NCBI GenBank assembly: GCA_947652115.1 | Contig: OX393562.1 | Span: forward strand, 8,998,874 to 9,062,873 | Origin: Blastomussa wellsi | Taxonomy: Eukaryota > Cnidaria > Anthozoa > Scleractinia > Plerogyridae | Direction of reading: 5' to 3' | Length of the DNA: 64,000 bases | The notes under the pieces: model-generated | Database searches by the model: none | Told to the model about the DNA's origin: nothing | Seen by the model: the letters and a program-made list of their open reading frames with translations, nothing else | Translations under genes and position numbers: made by a program | Shown here: piece after piece, positions 1 to 8,031 of the stretch | Numbering within the stretch: position 1 is the first letter of the stretch | Layout: each line of letters opens with the position of its first letter

Positions 1-345
1 GACACGAACGTGTTTGACCAATTGTATCTTCGAACCGCATTCCTAAGACAGTCCAAGATGACCGGGCTCTCGACGCTTTCCGCCGGACTGTCTGTGACCT
101 CCTTGACTCGCTTGATGAACGCTTTAGGCTCGCCCGTCGTTGCATACTGAATCTGCCCGTCATCGAGACCCATGCCAAGGCCGTTGATCGTGATAAACTC
201 TCGCATTTCTCGATAAGGTCGTGACATGCGAAAAGAGCATTCAAAGAGGAACGGGGCAGAGAGTACTGTCCTTAGTCCAGTGGCAAAAACGGTCTCGTCC
301 TTGGTGCAAAGCAAGTGAATCATTTTGCGGCGCAATTAGTAACAT
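1..345 (-). CDS. Unrecognised virus-like protein, N-terminal part (runs off window)
   Basis: An open frame on the minus strand starts at an ATG at 345-343 and stays open to base 1, giving the first 115 residues of a longer protein. The start overlaps the last ten bases of the upstream gene on the same strand, which is typical of compact viral gene arrangements. I recognise no domain. The visible part is mixed alpha/beta in composition, without a signal peptide or membrane segment. An alternative start is the ATG at about 227. Its coding status rests on the long open frame in GC-rich sequence and on the tight junction with its neighbour. Confidence 0.55.
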
Positions 346-1016
346 CGATCGTTGATCTCTTCTGTGACTTCTGTTTCTTCGACCTGAGACACACGGTGAT
401 AGGTAAACAAACATCTCGCCAGTTCACCCAACGTTTTCGAAGAACCAAAGACCCCCGCCACGTCTGCCCTATTTTTCCCAGAACCCGGTTCCGAGGTGGC
501 AACTCCCTTCAATGCATCGTAGCCCCACGCTTCAGCTCTTAGAACGTCCAGAGATAGAGGACTCACAAATAAACGCCTGGCGTCAAAATGTCTGGCATTG
601 ATCATTAGGGCCAAGGTTATACAAGTCGGTAACATCGCGTCTAAAACCTGACGGTCAAACCCGAAATACAGGATGTGCCCTGTGACGACTTCTTTACGCA
701 CAAGCAAGTTGCCGGGCACGAGTTGTTCCTTTTGCTCGAGAAAAACGCAACATTTTTGATCTGCATAGAAAAAGATGCGATTCATCATGTACAGAAACGA
801 GTACAGTTCCAAGATAGTCTTATCTGTAGTATCTGTCGATATCCAATGAGTGTAATCAGTGTCGCGGCCATTCACGTCCAACACCAGAAATCTGAAATCG
901 CCATCGAGGTCTATCGGTCTTGTTAAGGGTCTTGGTGGCACGAGGTCGGTAGCATTTATCTGCACCTCTTGACCAAAAAGTGAGATACCTCTGGCACCAC
1001 GAGACCACTTGGCCAT
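336..1016 (-). CDS. Unrecognised virus-like protein, 226 aa
   Basis: A complete 226-residue frame from an ATG at 1016-1014 to TAA at 336. It diverges from the DNA polymerase gene, whose first ATG lies only four bases away at 1021, so any promoter must lie inside one or both genes. Its 3' end overlaps the start of the next minus-strand gene by ten bases. I see no signal peptide, membrane helix or zinc-binding cluster, and I do not recognise the family. A gene packed against a replication gene often encodes a structural or replication accessory protein, but nothing in the sequence decides this. Confidence 0.6.
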   Translation of the reverse strand: MAKWSRGARGISLFGQEVQINATDLVPPRPLTRPIDLDGDFRFLVLDVNGRDTDYTHWISTDTTDKTILELYSFLYMMNRIFFYADQKCCVFLEQKEQLVPGNLLVRKEVVTGHILYFGFDRQVLDAMLPTCITLALMINARHFDARRLFVSPLSLDVLRAEAWGYDALKGVATSEPGSGKNRADVAGVFGSSKTLGELARCLFTYHRVSQVEETEVTEEINDRCY

Positions 1017-1020
1017 TTGG

Positions 1021-3207
1021 ATGTCAGCGGGAAAACAAAAGTTAACTGTTACGATGAATGCGTCGATTATAACACTGAACGACGATCAGGGTGGGCGGGT
1101 GTGTCGACAGTGTGGAACGCAAGATGATGGTTACGTCACGACACTCTTGGCATATTCTGCATATACTAAGAGGGATGCAGCTCGAGGTGACACTTTATTT
1201 CTTGCTGCTCAGACCCTTAATGGCGAATTCGTGACAGTCGAGTTTCCGAGAGTCCCCTATCGGCTGTTTTTAAATCCTGATGCGGTCGGACCCATTTGTG
1301 TCGACGCACTCTACGGTGAAAATTTACAACTTGCAATAACGCGTCACGCGGAACTTCGCGCGTGCACTAGGAGAGTGGACTCTCTTTCTGGCCAGTACAG
1401 AGACTTGGTAGAAGTGCGGTTCCGCGCACGGACATGGTACACCGATGTTTATCGAATTCTAAAGGCTGAAGGTATCTCCGTGTTCATCGACGGCGCTCAC
1501 GATGCTTTGAAAGGTCTTGACGCACTTCTCAATCTCGGTATTCCGGGGGCGACAGTCATCATACGTTTACGACCTACGGCCGGCGTCCAAGTCAGTCAAT
1601 CTAGATGGTGCATCACTTCACCGGCCGACGTTTGTGTGCACGAGGTCTCACCTAGTCGCCCATTGGACTTGGCAGAAGTAGCTATTGGATTGGGGCCCGA
1701 AGAGAGCATTTGTGTCGGGGACCGTAATCTAGTGGCCTGGTTCGGACGGGCAGAAGCCAAGATTTTCGAAAGGCACTTGACCAAGATACGCCCTAGGGTG
1801 ATTGTGGTTCGAGATAGAGAAAAGACCATGCGGCGGTTACAGGAGTACACCGGTTCTTTTTTCGCAAACCTCTTTTCGGTGTCACCTCTGTGCCCACCAC
1901 AACGTTCGTCGCGCAATGTGCCACTCGTCCACGGACTCGGAGTGTTGATCTTCGATGTCGCCACTCTCCCCGGAGCGACATTGCAAGTGCGTCCGTGCCA
2001 GTGGCTCGATGCGTATCGCTCACAAAAATGCATGGAAGACCGCTGGATGCAAGCATCGACATCGCATACCAATACCAATTGTGTCCCCACCCCTTACGAG
2101 ACATTCACGGCAACCATGGTGCTGCACTACGCGTCTAATGGTATGGTTTGCGAGATGCATGATAGTGCGCATGAGCCCTATAAAGGAGGGCACTTGATTT
2201 CACCCAAACCCTCGTATCTGCTGCTAAAGCCAGTGGCAGAGTTTGATTTTAAAAGCCATTACCCGAGCATCGCGAGAGCTATCAACGCAGGAAAGGATAC
2301 GTACGTTGCACGAGATGGGCAATGGGACATCGGGACATTTGGTGGGTTTGTCACTGAACGGCAAGGAAGTCTTGCAGTGGCCCTAAAGGAAAACTTAGAA
2401 GAACGAATGCGGATCGTCGACAATCCTGCCATGCAGAACAGGGCCAACATCCTCAAACAGAAAATCAACGTGACGGTGGGTATGTGCGGAAACAGGTCAC
2501 ATCCGTACGCCGACACTCGCGTGGTGGGTTGCATCACTGCCACCGGGCGGCGCCTATTGCAAGCATGTCATCGTGACGTTCTCGACATCGCGCTGGCGGG
2601 GTACACAGACTCGCTCTTCTTGGAACTGCCGATTCCTGCATTTCCTTCAGATGGACGTGACCCGTTGACGAGCTGGCTATCAACTCCCACCATCAAAGAC
2701 TACGAGTCTCGTTTCAAGAGGATCATCGGAACCGAGATGCAAAGCATGACTCCTTTGCCCCTGAATTGCGAAGAAACCTTCATTCGATTCCGATGCCAAC
2801 AGATTACGGTGGCGGCACTTTTCTCTGCCGCGGCCCATGCCCACGCGATCGGATGCTTGACCTTTGATGTACACGACGGCACTCCTCGAGTAGACATTCA
2901 AATCAAAGGGGTACTCAAGTCCCCTGTTATGGAATGCGTGCGTTTGTTTAACGATGCTCTGGTGAACATATCCATTGCCGGGGCATTTCTGATAGGCGGG
3001 CAAGAAGAGTTTTGGTTAGGTGACATTCGCGACCTGGAAAGGACATTGCCTATCCAAATCCTGACGAGTAACGGGTGGAAAACAGCAGTGAGGATAGAGT
3101 CTTCATTAGGACAAAATGGAGTGCTACATGCCATCATTCATTTTCAAGATGGCGTTGGGAGCCGTCGTGACTTCCTACCGCGAGCAAATGGAGACACATG
3201 TCACTAG
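1021..3207 (+). CDS. Divergent family B DNA polymerase, virus-like
   Basis: This would copy the viral genome. The family B polymerase-domain motifs are in order. Motif A (DFKSHYPS) is near residue 409. Motif B (K-x3-N-x2-V-G, with V for the usual Tyr) is near 479. Motif C reads YTDS near 528, where DTDS is usual. The second Asp, which is the metal ligand, is kept. At 728 residues it is short for a viral PolB, and I cannot see a convincing 3'-5' exonuclease DxE motif in the N-terminal half, which may be diverged or lost. I chose ATG 1021; the frame also opens at a TTG at 1009, and ATG 1054 is possible. It overlaps the downstream RING gene by 92 bases in another frame. The motifs make the family assignment firm. 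The viral lineage is unknown. Confidence 0.85.
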   Translation: MSAGKQKLTVTMNASIITLNDDQGGRVCRQCGTQDDGYVTTLLAYSAYTKRDAARGDTLFLAAQTLNGEFVTVEFPRVPYRLFLNPDAVGPICVDALYGENLQLAITRHAELRACTRRVDSLSGQYRDLVEVRFRARTWYTDVYRILKAEGISVFIDGAHDALKGLDALLNLGIPGATVIIRLRPTAGVQVSQSRWCITSPADVCVHEVSPSRPLDLAEVAIGLGPEESICVGDRNLVAWFGRAEAKIFERHLTKIRPRVIVVRDREKTMRRLQEYTGSFFANLFSVSPLCPPQRSSRNVPLVHGLGVLIFDVATLPGATLQVRPCQWLDAYRSQKCMEDRWMQASTSHTNTNCVPTPYETFTATMVLHYASNGMVCEMHDSAHEPYKGGHLISPKPSYLLLKPVAEFDFKSHYPSIARAINAGKDTYVARDGQWDIGTFGGFVTERQGSLAVALKENLEERMRIVDNPAMQNRANILKQKINVTVGMCGNRSHPYADTRVVGCITATGRRLLQACHRDVLDIALAGYTDSLFLELPIPAFPSDGRDPLTSWLSTPTIKDYESRFKRIIGTEMQSMTPLPLNCEETFIRFRCQQITVAALFSAAAHAHAIGCLTFDVHDGTPRVDIQIKGVLKSPVMECVRLFNDALVNISIAGAFLIGGQEEFWLGDIRDLERTLPIQILTSNGWKTAVRIESSLGQNGVLHAIIHFQDGVGSRRDFLPRANGDTCH

Positions 3208-4405
3208 TCCCGTCGATGCGTCCGCCTGCCTGACTCGACGCCGGAAATCATGTCTCTTGATGACCGAGTTTTTTTGTAGTCGATTGTGTCTTTCGCGACT
3301 GCCGCTCGACGCATACGGCATCGACAGAGCCAATCGCGTGCTTGTTAAACCCAATCACGGAAAGAGCAAACAAGTTTCGCTGTTGGATGCAGCTAGGAAT
3401 GGACTATCCATCGATCTGATCGAGTATCATCGTCGATGGATGCAAGCGTGCATCGACACTTTGATCTGCCCTCGTTGTCAGCATCCTTTGGAAAACTCGT
3501 CAGAGTCCTGCACGGAAGGAAATGACCTATTTCACAAATCCTGCAATCCTGGAGGACAACCGCTTGACCAGGTTCACTCTTCGATCTTATCAGGCTGCAT
3601 CAGGACGGCCCTCTCCGCGGTTCTTGTCAGCGGGTACGAGAATGCCGCAGAAGCCGTTTCCTGTCTGATTGGTTTGCGCGACAAGCTGAACGGCATGTCA
3701 GTCGAGGAAGACCCACCATCTAGGCCCTACAGTCAAGTCATTGCAGACCTGAAAAAAGTAGTTGAATTTAAACCATCCAAGAAGTATCTCTTCTGCGGCT
3801 CTGTGTTTGCCTGCATTCCCAATACCAAAGGCACTTGGCTCTGTATCGAGAATGACAAGATCTCGACTGATGCTCTCCGTCTCTTGTACGAAGCAATGCG
3901 GGTCCATGATGTACACGGCCGGTACGACAACAATACAGCGGTACTCGAAGCAGTGTCTGAATATCCCGCCGATCGCTTGCGATTCGCTCCTCCGCCTATT
4001 CTCAAGGCAGAGGGTCAAGCACCCATTCAAGCGTGGCAAGAAGTCATCGACGATTTGGCCAAGACGCCAGAAAAGCCTGTCCTGAGAAGAACCGCACCGT
4101 TTAAATGTCAGGTGTGTGAGACGGTCTTTCACTTAGGAGTCGGTTACTGCGGGCACATCGCATGTACCTTTTGTTCCCTTGCCTGGAAGAAGTGTGCGAT
4201 CTGTAAGTCTGCCTGGAAGATGTCACGTTTGAACGAATCACCACAGATGAACTATCACCCTTCGGTATTTCCTTTTGGAGAATGGTACAAGTATCTACCA
4301 GTTACTGGATGGTACGTCTATTGTGGCCCTGGCGAGCTAGTGTACGATTCTTCTGGCAGACGCATTATTGCTCTGGCTACCGGTGAAGCATTCGATAGAA
4401 AGTGA
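3116..4405 (+). CDS. RING-type zinc-finger protein, 429 aa (possible E3 ubiquitin ligase)
   Basis: The C-terminal part, about residues 330-368, has the C-x2-C, C-x-H-x2-C-x2-C, C-x2-C spacing of a RING finger. RING domains commonly recruit E2 enzymes for ubiquitin transfer. A second Cys/His cluster with C-x2-C spacing lies near residues 117-142. The frame starts inside the end of the polymerase gene; ATGs at 3149 or 3191 are alternative starts. A polyadenylation-type AATAAA lies at 4453-4458, 48 bases after the stop. Large DNA viruses of invertebrates often carry several RING proteins, and a second one lies at 14,953. The target and the true ligase activity are unknown. Confidence 0.75.
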   Translation: MECYMPSFIFKMALGAVVTSYREQMETHVTSPVDASACLTRRRKSCLLMTEFFCSRLCLSRLPLDAYGIDRANRVLVKPNHGKSKQVSLLDAARNGLSIDLIEYHRRWMQACIDTLICPRCQHPLENSSESCTEGNDLFHKSCNPGGQPLDQVHSSILSGCIRTALSAVLVSGYENAAEAVSCLIGLRDKLNGMSVEEDPPSRPYSQVIADLKKVVEFKPSKKYLFCGSVFACIPNTKGTWLCIENDKISTDALRLLYEAMRVHDVHGRYDNNTAVLEAVSEYPADRLRFAPPPILKAEGQAPIQAWQEVIDDLAKTPEKPVLRRTAPFKCQVCETVFHLGVGYCGHIACTFCSLAWKKCAICKSAWKMSRLNESPQMNYHPSVFPFGEWYKYLPVTGWYVYCGPGELVYDSSGRRIIALATGEAFDRK

Positions 4406-4452
4406 ACATACCATCATTTTTTTTTGCTTGTTTTTCTCTCTTTTTTTGCTGA

Positions 4453-4458
4453 AATAAA
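4453..4458 (+). promoter_or_regulatory. Candidate polyadenylation signal AATAAA after RING gene
   Basis: AATAAA lies 48 bases after the stop codon of the RING gene, a suitable position for the 3' end of its transcript. Confidence 0.45.
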
Positions 4459-4728
4459 TTGTACATGCTTGGATTTGATCGTACGATCTTTGTTATTGTC
4501 GGTAGTGATATGCGCGACCCTGGATATATTTGAAATGGGGACCCATTTGTCATGTACGAAAAGAACATCGAGGATGACCAATTCTCTACTTAATGATATT
4601 GCAGACGAAAAAAATCAGCATGGCTCGATAAAAAGCAGAACAATTTATTTTGTAAAAATTAACCAGATAACATGCGCCGATGTTGAAGTACAGATTGTCC
4701 TTTCCACACACTTTGTTAATGAATATGG

Positions 4729-4780
4729 TATTATTATTATTATTATTATTATTATATTACTATTATTATTATTATTATTA

Positions 4781-4845
<65 letters not shown>
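4729..4845. repeat. (ATT)n microsatellite
   Basis: About 117 bases of almost uninterrupted TTA/ATT trinucleotides, with a few ATATTA variants. Long triplet runs are common in animal nuclear DNA and less usual in a compact viral genome, so this may reflect time spent in a host chromosome. Confidence 0.95.
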
Positions 4846-4846
<1 letters not shown>

Positions 4847-5225
4847 AAGTGACAGGTGCCTCCCATTCAAGAGTTCCAGTCACAGCCGGCTCTCTAGCCA
4901 GAGGACGAGATAAAACTCCATCATTTTGCCCTTTTCGCGTTAGAGGTGTAGGCAGATCTCTGCGGTTACTTGGAGGAGATATCGACTCTCTGGCGTTTGG
5001 ACAAGTTATCCTGGCACGAAACCTTGATATTTGGTTACGATTCTTTAATCAGTTCTAAGTCTTAAACGTTGAACTGTTGTAGTCTGCTTTTTATTCTGTC
5101 AACTAGTTAGAGTCAATACACTCGCGGTGGTTCCATCTATGGGCATTGCCGTTGACTTCTCTTGTTCTTTCCGTATACTACAGCCAACAATTAAGAGCGA
5201 GTCAATGTATCGAAAGGTTTCATGT

Positions 5226-5231
5226 TTTATT
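5226..5231 (-). promoter_or_regulatory. Candidate polyadenylation signal for Cys-rich protein gene
   Basis: TTTATT on the plus strand (AATAAA on minus) lies 66 bases downstream of the stop of the minus-strand gene ending at 5297. Confidence 0.45.
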
Positions 5232-5296
5232 GAATGGCGCTAAACTACAGATGACTACAGAACATAATAAAAAAGCAAGACTGGGGCCTGTCTGTA

Positions 5297-6874
5297 TCAT
5301 TGCTCGTCACACGGCAAGACTTCCTCTTTGCTTCGGTCGCAATGCAACTGCGGCACCTCCTCCATGCTGACAAATTCTAGACCGATCCCACGTGGAAACT
5401 CTATTGGCGTCTGACACCTAGACAGTGTCACGATGGGATCTGGTGCAAGACGACACAGCAGGCGTGGCGTCCCATACTGGCATTGGTCAAGACATACACA
5501 CTCGCCTTGTCGCAAAGGACGCGATACTGGATATGCGCGTAGCCACTCGTTGGCAGAATAAAACCGATAACCCAAGGCAAACACTTTTCTTTCATAGGGG
5601 GCAAGATGCTTGACTTCTGCTCCGTCTGGGCACAGCTTTTCTCCGGCTCGACAGGCACTGACGTTCCACAGTGTGTTTGCGTCGTTACCAGAAAGGCTAC
5701 ACAAACTGAACTGCATCGCCTCGGGGTCGTAATGTTTGAACAAACGGTATCCATTGGGAAAACAGCCACAGCTCGGTACAATGCACGGAATCAGGCAAGT
5801 GCACTTTGGGGTCGACTCCAATGAAATTCTCGTCTCAATCTCGCACTTCTTTGACGATTCCATGGAGCAAGTCCAGAATGTTCCGTCTATGGTGTGTATC
5901 TTTCCGATCGTCTTATCTTCCCACTGCACGTCAAACGCTGTGTGACGTAGATCGCTATTCGCCGGCAATCGAGAATCGGGAACGCATTTCACCGGTCTAG
6001 CATCCCATGAAGGCATCACACAAAGGACCTTCGGAAATGCACCCAAGCAGTGTTCGATGCAGATGCAGACATTTGCTCTCAAGTCCGAAACGTTCAATCC
6101 AATGGGCTGATAAAACATCTTGGCACTCGGACGATAAAACCGATAGCCCCGTGCCATTGCCAACAAGCTCTTTTCGTCAAATTCGTGGCTCTTCCAGTTT
6201 GCGGGACATTGACTGGAGTCCCCTCTCCTGGGGCCACGACATGGTGTAACTCGAAACAGATCGTCAAAAGGATACAACGCGCGCAAGTCCAAACGCCCAG
6301 TAAGACTGTCTAAGGGTCGAGCAATCATTCCCCGCTTGGTGATGCAAGGGCAATCAGTAGAATTGCAGGGTTCCAGTGATCGACAAAAGCAACGCGGCAT
6401 CTCGTGTATCTCTTTTACGGTGTAGCTCAAGTTACAGGATGGAGGCGTGGACGAGGGACAAGCGCACTTCATCTCACCCGAAGCGTTCAAGATGCCATAA
6501 TCTTGGCCACATTCAACGCGGCATTTGGTCGTACCGACACGCACGGCTGGTGCATAAGTTCCCTTTTCGTCCAACGCGACAGGTACACACCAAGGTTTTT
6601 CTCCGTTGCCTTTCACAAATCGTCTCGTACACCCTCCACCCAAGAGTTCGCAGCCTTTGTCCAACCAGGTATCCGATCCGTTCTCCGGCCCAACAGTGTC
6701 TTGACATTGCCTCAATTCGACAGCCGTGTGATTTACATCGCATACAGGTTGACCGCAGCGCACGTACAACAGAACACCAGATTGCCCCAAACATCCATAT
6801 GGAACGGTACAGGAATCGCGATAATAAACGCCTAATCCGGCAGTTATAACTGTCAATGCAAACAAAAACATCAT
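5297..6874 (-). CDS. Secreted/envelope-type cysteine-rich protein, about 525 aa
   Basis: The N-terminus is a short hydrophobic stretch typical of a signal peptide or signal anchor, followed by a very Cys-rich ectodomain with several N-x-S/T sites. No second membrane helix is visible, so the protein would be secreted or held by its N-terminus. Two stretches resemble each other: both contain GYRFY followed by a C-x-C-x3-C-C pattern, which suggests an internal domain duplication. The first in-frame codon is GTG at 6877; I take ATG 6874 as the start. The preceding gene ends three bases upstream. Cys-rich, N-terminally anchored proteins include baculovirus-like per os infectivity factors, but I cannot claim homology. 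A virion envelope role is inference. Confidence 0.65.
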   Translation of the reverse strand: MMFLFALTVITAGLGVYYRDSCTVPYGCLGQSGVLLYVRCGQPVCDVNHTAVELRQCQDTVGPENGSDTWLDKGCELLGGGCTRRFVKGNGEKPWCVPVALDEKGTYAPAVRVGTTKCRVECGQDYGILNASGEMKCACPSSTPPSCNLSYTVKEIHEMPRCFCRSLEPCNSTDCPCITKRGMIARPLDSLTGRLDLRALYPFDDLFRVTPCRGPRRGDSSQCPANWKSHEFDEKSLLAMARGYRFYRPSAKMFYQPIGLNVSDLRANVCICIEHCLGAFPKVLCVMPSWDARPVKCVPDSRLPANSDLRHTAFDVQWEDKTIGKIHTIDGTFWTCSMESSKKCEIETRISLESTPKCTCLIPCIVPSCGCFPNGYRLFKHYDPEAMQFSLCSLSGNDANTLWNVSACRAGEKLCPDGAEVKHLAPYERKVFALGYRFYSANEWLRAYPVSRPLRQGECVCLDQCQYGTPRLLCRLAPDPIVTLSRCQTPIEFPRGIGLEFVSMEEVPQLHCDRSKEEVLPCDEQ

Positions 6875-6877
6875 CAC

Positions 6878-7348
6878 TCAAGAGAAGATCTCGGGAATGT
6901 TGTCTCGAGAAATGACTTGGATGACATCTTGTACCCTGACATCGTCTGGGAAGGAATTCGCTTCGATGTAACTCTTAATCTGTGCCACCTTGGCCTTGTC
7001 TACATGTCTGGTCCAAGCTTCGTCCTTCGACCGCAGAGCTCGCACCCTGGCACTTCGGTGGGATTTTGGCAAGTGCCGAAATAAATCAAAGAAGTGTTTT
7101 CGGTGTAACGGGTGTTTGAGATTTTCGAGAGGCAAGAGCTTTGCATTCCAGAGCCAGAGGGCGTCTTGGGGTAAGAGCCTGATGGGGTGCGTCTTTTCCA
7201 TATCTCGAATCGTTTCCAACACGGCCAGTCGTTTCATTTGTGTCTCGTTTCGTTGACCCGTCCCGAAATAGGACGTCATCGCATCCGTGTGTTCGCGTAG
7301 TGCACGAAGAGCTTCTCCTTGCATTAGCAGATTACCTTCGATCGTCAT
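6878..7348 (-). CDS. Unrecognised virus-like protein, 156 aa
   Basis: A complete frame from ATG 7348 to TGA 6878. It sits directly upstream of the Cys-rich protein gene on the same strand and diverges from the gene at 7366 with only 17 bases between start codons. It is charged and helix-rich, with no signal peptide or membrane helix and no motif I recognise. The close spacing suggests co-expression with the Cys-rich gene or a shared bidirectional promoter with its divergent neighbour. Confidence 0.6.
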   Translation of the reverse strand: MTIEGNLLMQGEALRALREHTDAMTSYFGTGQRNETQMKRLAVLETIRDMEKTHPIRLLPQDALWLWNAKLLPLENLKHPLHRKHFFDLFRHLPKSHRSARVRALRSKDEAWTRHVDKAKVAQIKSYIEANSFPDDVRVQDVIQVISRDNIPEIFS

Positions 7349-7365
7349 GATGAATCACGGTGGAC

Positions 7366-8031
7366 ATGGCGAGGCTTAAGAGGTTAGTAAGACAAAAGAC
7401 GCAGAGCATCGTGGCATCTGCATTGAGGATCCTGTCGGACACTTCGCGGATGCACATCATGGTCGTCCAGGGCCATGCCGTGTTTGACGCTCTTTGCTCC
7501 GTAGAGACGCGCGACTCGAAGGGAATGCAACGGGCGATGCATCTCCAGGAAACGGAGACGGGTGGGGTACCGGTGCGGACACGAGTGTTTGGAGAGTACG
7601 CATTGACCCTCGTGGTTTTGGAATGGCCATCGAATCCCTCGAAAACGTCACCCATTTCTGAGAAACTTCTAGAGGTGATAGCAGACGCCATCGATAGCCA
7701 AAGGCATATCGACGGGATCACACTGATCGCTGACGAACTCGCTCTTGCAGATAATCCCGGTTTTTATTCGTGTTTTGTCGAGACCTATAATCAGCTCAGA
7801 TACGTCGGACATCCTCCATTCGCCATCGTCCATCATTGCGACGAGTCTGTGAAAGCCCTGATCCTACCCTTTAACGTCCTATTCTGCAAGGGTAATTTTA
7901 TAACGGCACAATCTTTGCATCAGCTGCTGTCCAAAAAGGTCGACAGAAATGAAACGAGCTTGGCAAGAGAACGCCGAAGTGGTTGCAGACGTGGAGGAGG
8001 CGACGCGTTTAGCGAAATCGGCAGCCTTTGA
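7366..8031 (+). CDS. Unrecognised virus-like protein, 221 aa
   Basis: I take ATG 7366 as the start; the frame also opens at GTG 7360. The protein is mostly hydrophilic with several beta-like stretches and an Arg/Gly-rich tail. The tail is encoded in the 83 bases that overlap the start of the helicase gene in another frame. I do not recognise the family. Its place immediately before the helicase suggests a replication-associated role, but the sequence itself does not show one. Confidence 0.55.
   Translation: MARLKRLVRQKTQSIVASALRILSDTSRMHIMVVQGHAVFDALCSVETRDSKGMQRAMHLQETETGGVPVRTRVFGEYALTLVVLEWPSNPSKTSPISEKLLEVIADAIDSQRHIDGITLIADELALADNPGFYSCFVETYNQLRYVGHPPFAIVHHCDESVKALILPFNVLFCKGNFITAQSLHQLLSKKVDRNETSLARERRSGCRRGGGDAFSEIGSL

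Larger units (their letters stand above)
4406..5296. other. Non-coding gap between convergent virus-like genes
   Basis: The longest gap in the virus-like segment separates the convergent RING gene (plus) and Cys-rich gene (minus). Apart from the two candidate polyadenylation signals and an ATT microsatellite I see no supported gene. The open frames across it are low-complexity runs through the microsatellite. Confidence 0.6.

Noticed and set aside
315..926. Plus-strand frames over 315-926
   Set aside because: They lie entirely antisense to the 226-residue gene and have no coding features.
1009..1020. TTG start for the DNA polymerase overlapping the divergent gene
   Set aside because: A eukaryotic or viral gene should use ATG; ATG 1021 is only four codons later.
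4424..4913. Open frames with long Ile/Leu/Tyr runs
   Set aside because: They are translations of the ATT microsatellite in three frames, not genes.
5297..6874. Naming the Cys-rich protein as a specific per os infectivity factor
   Set aside because: Length and Cys content are similar, but I cannot align any diagnostic motif by eye.
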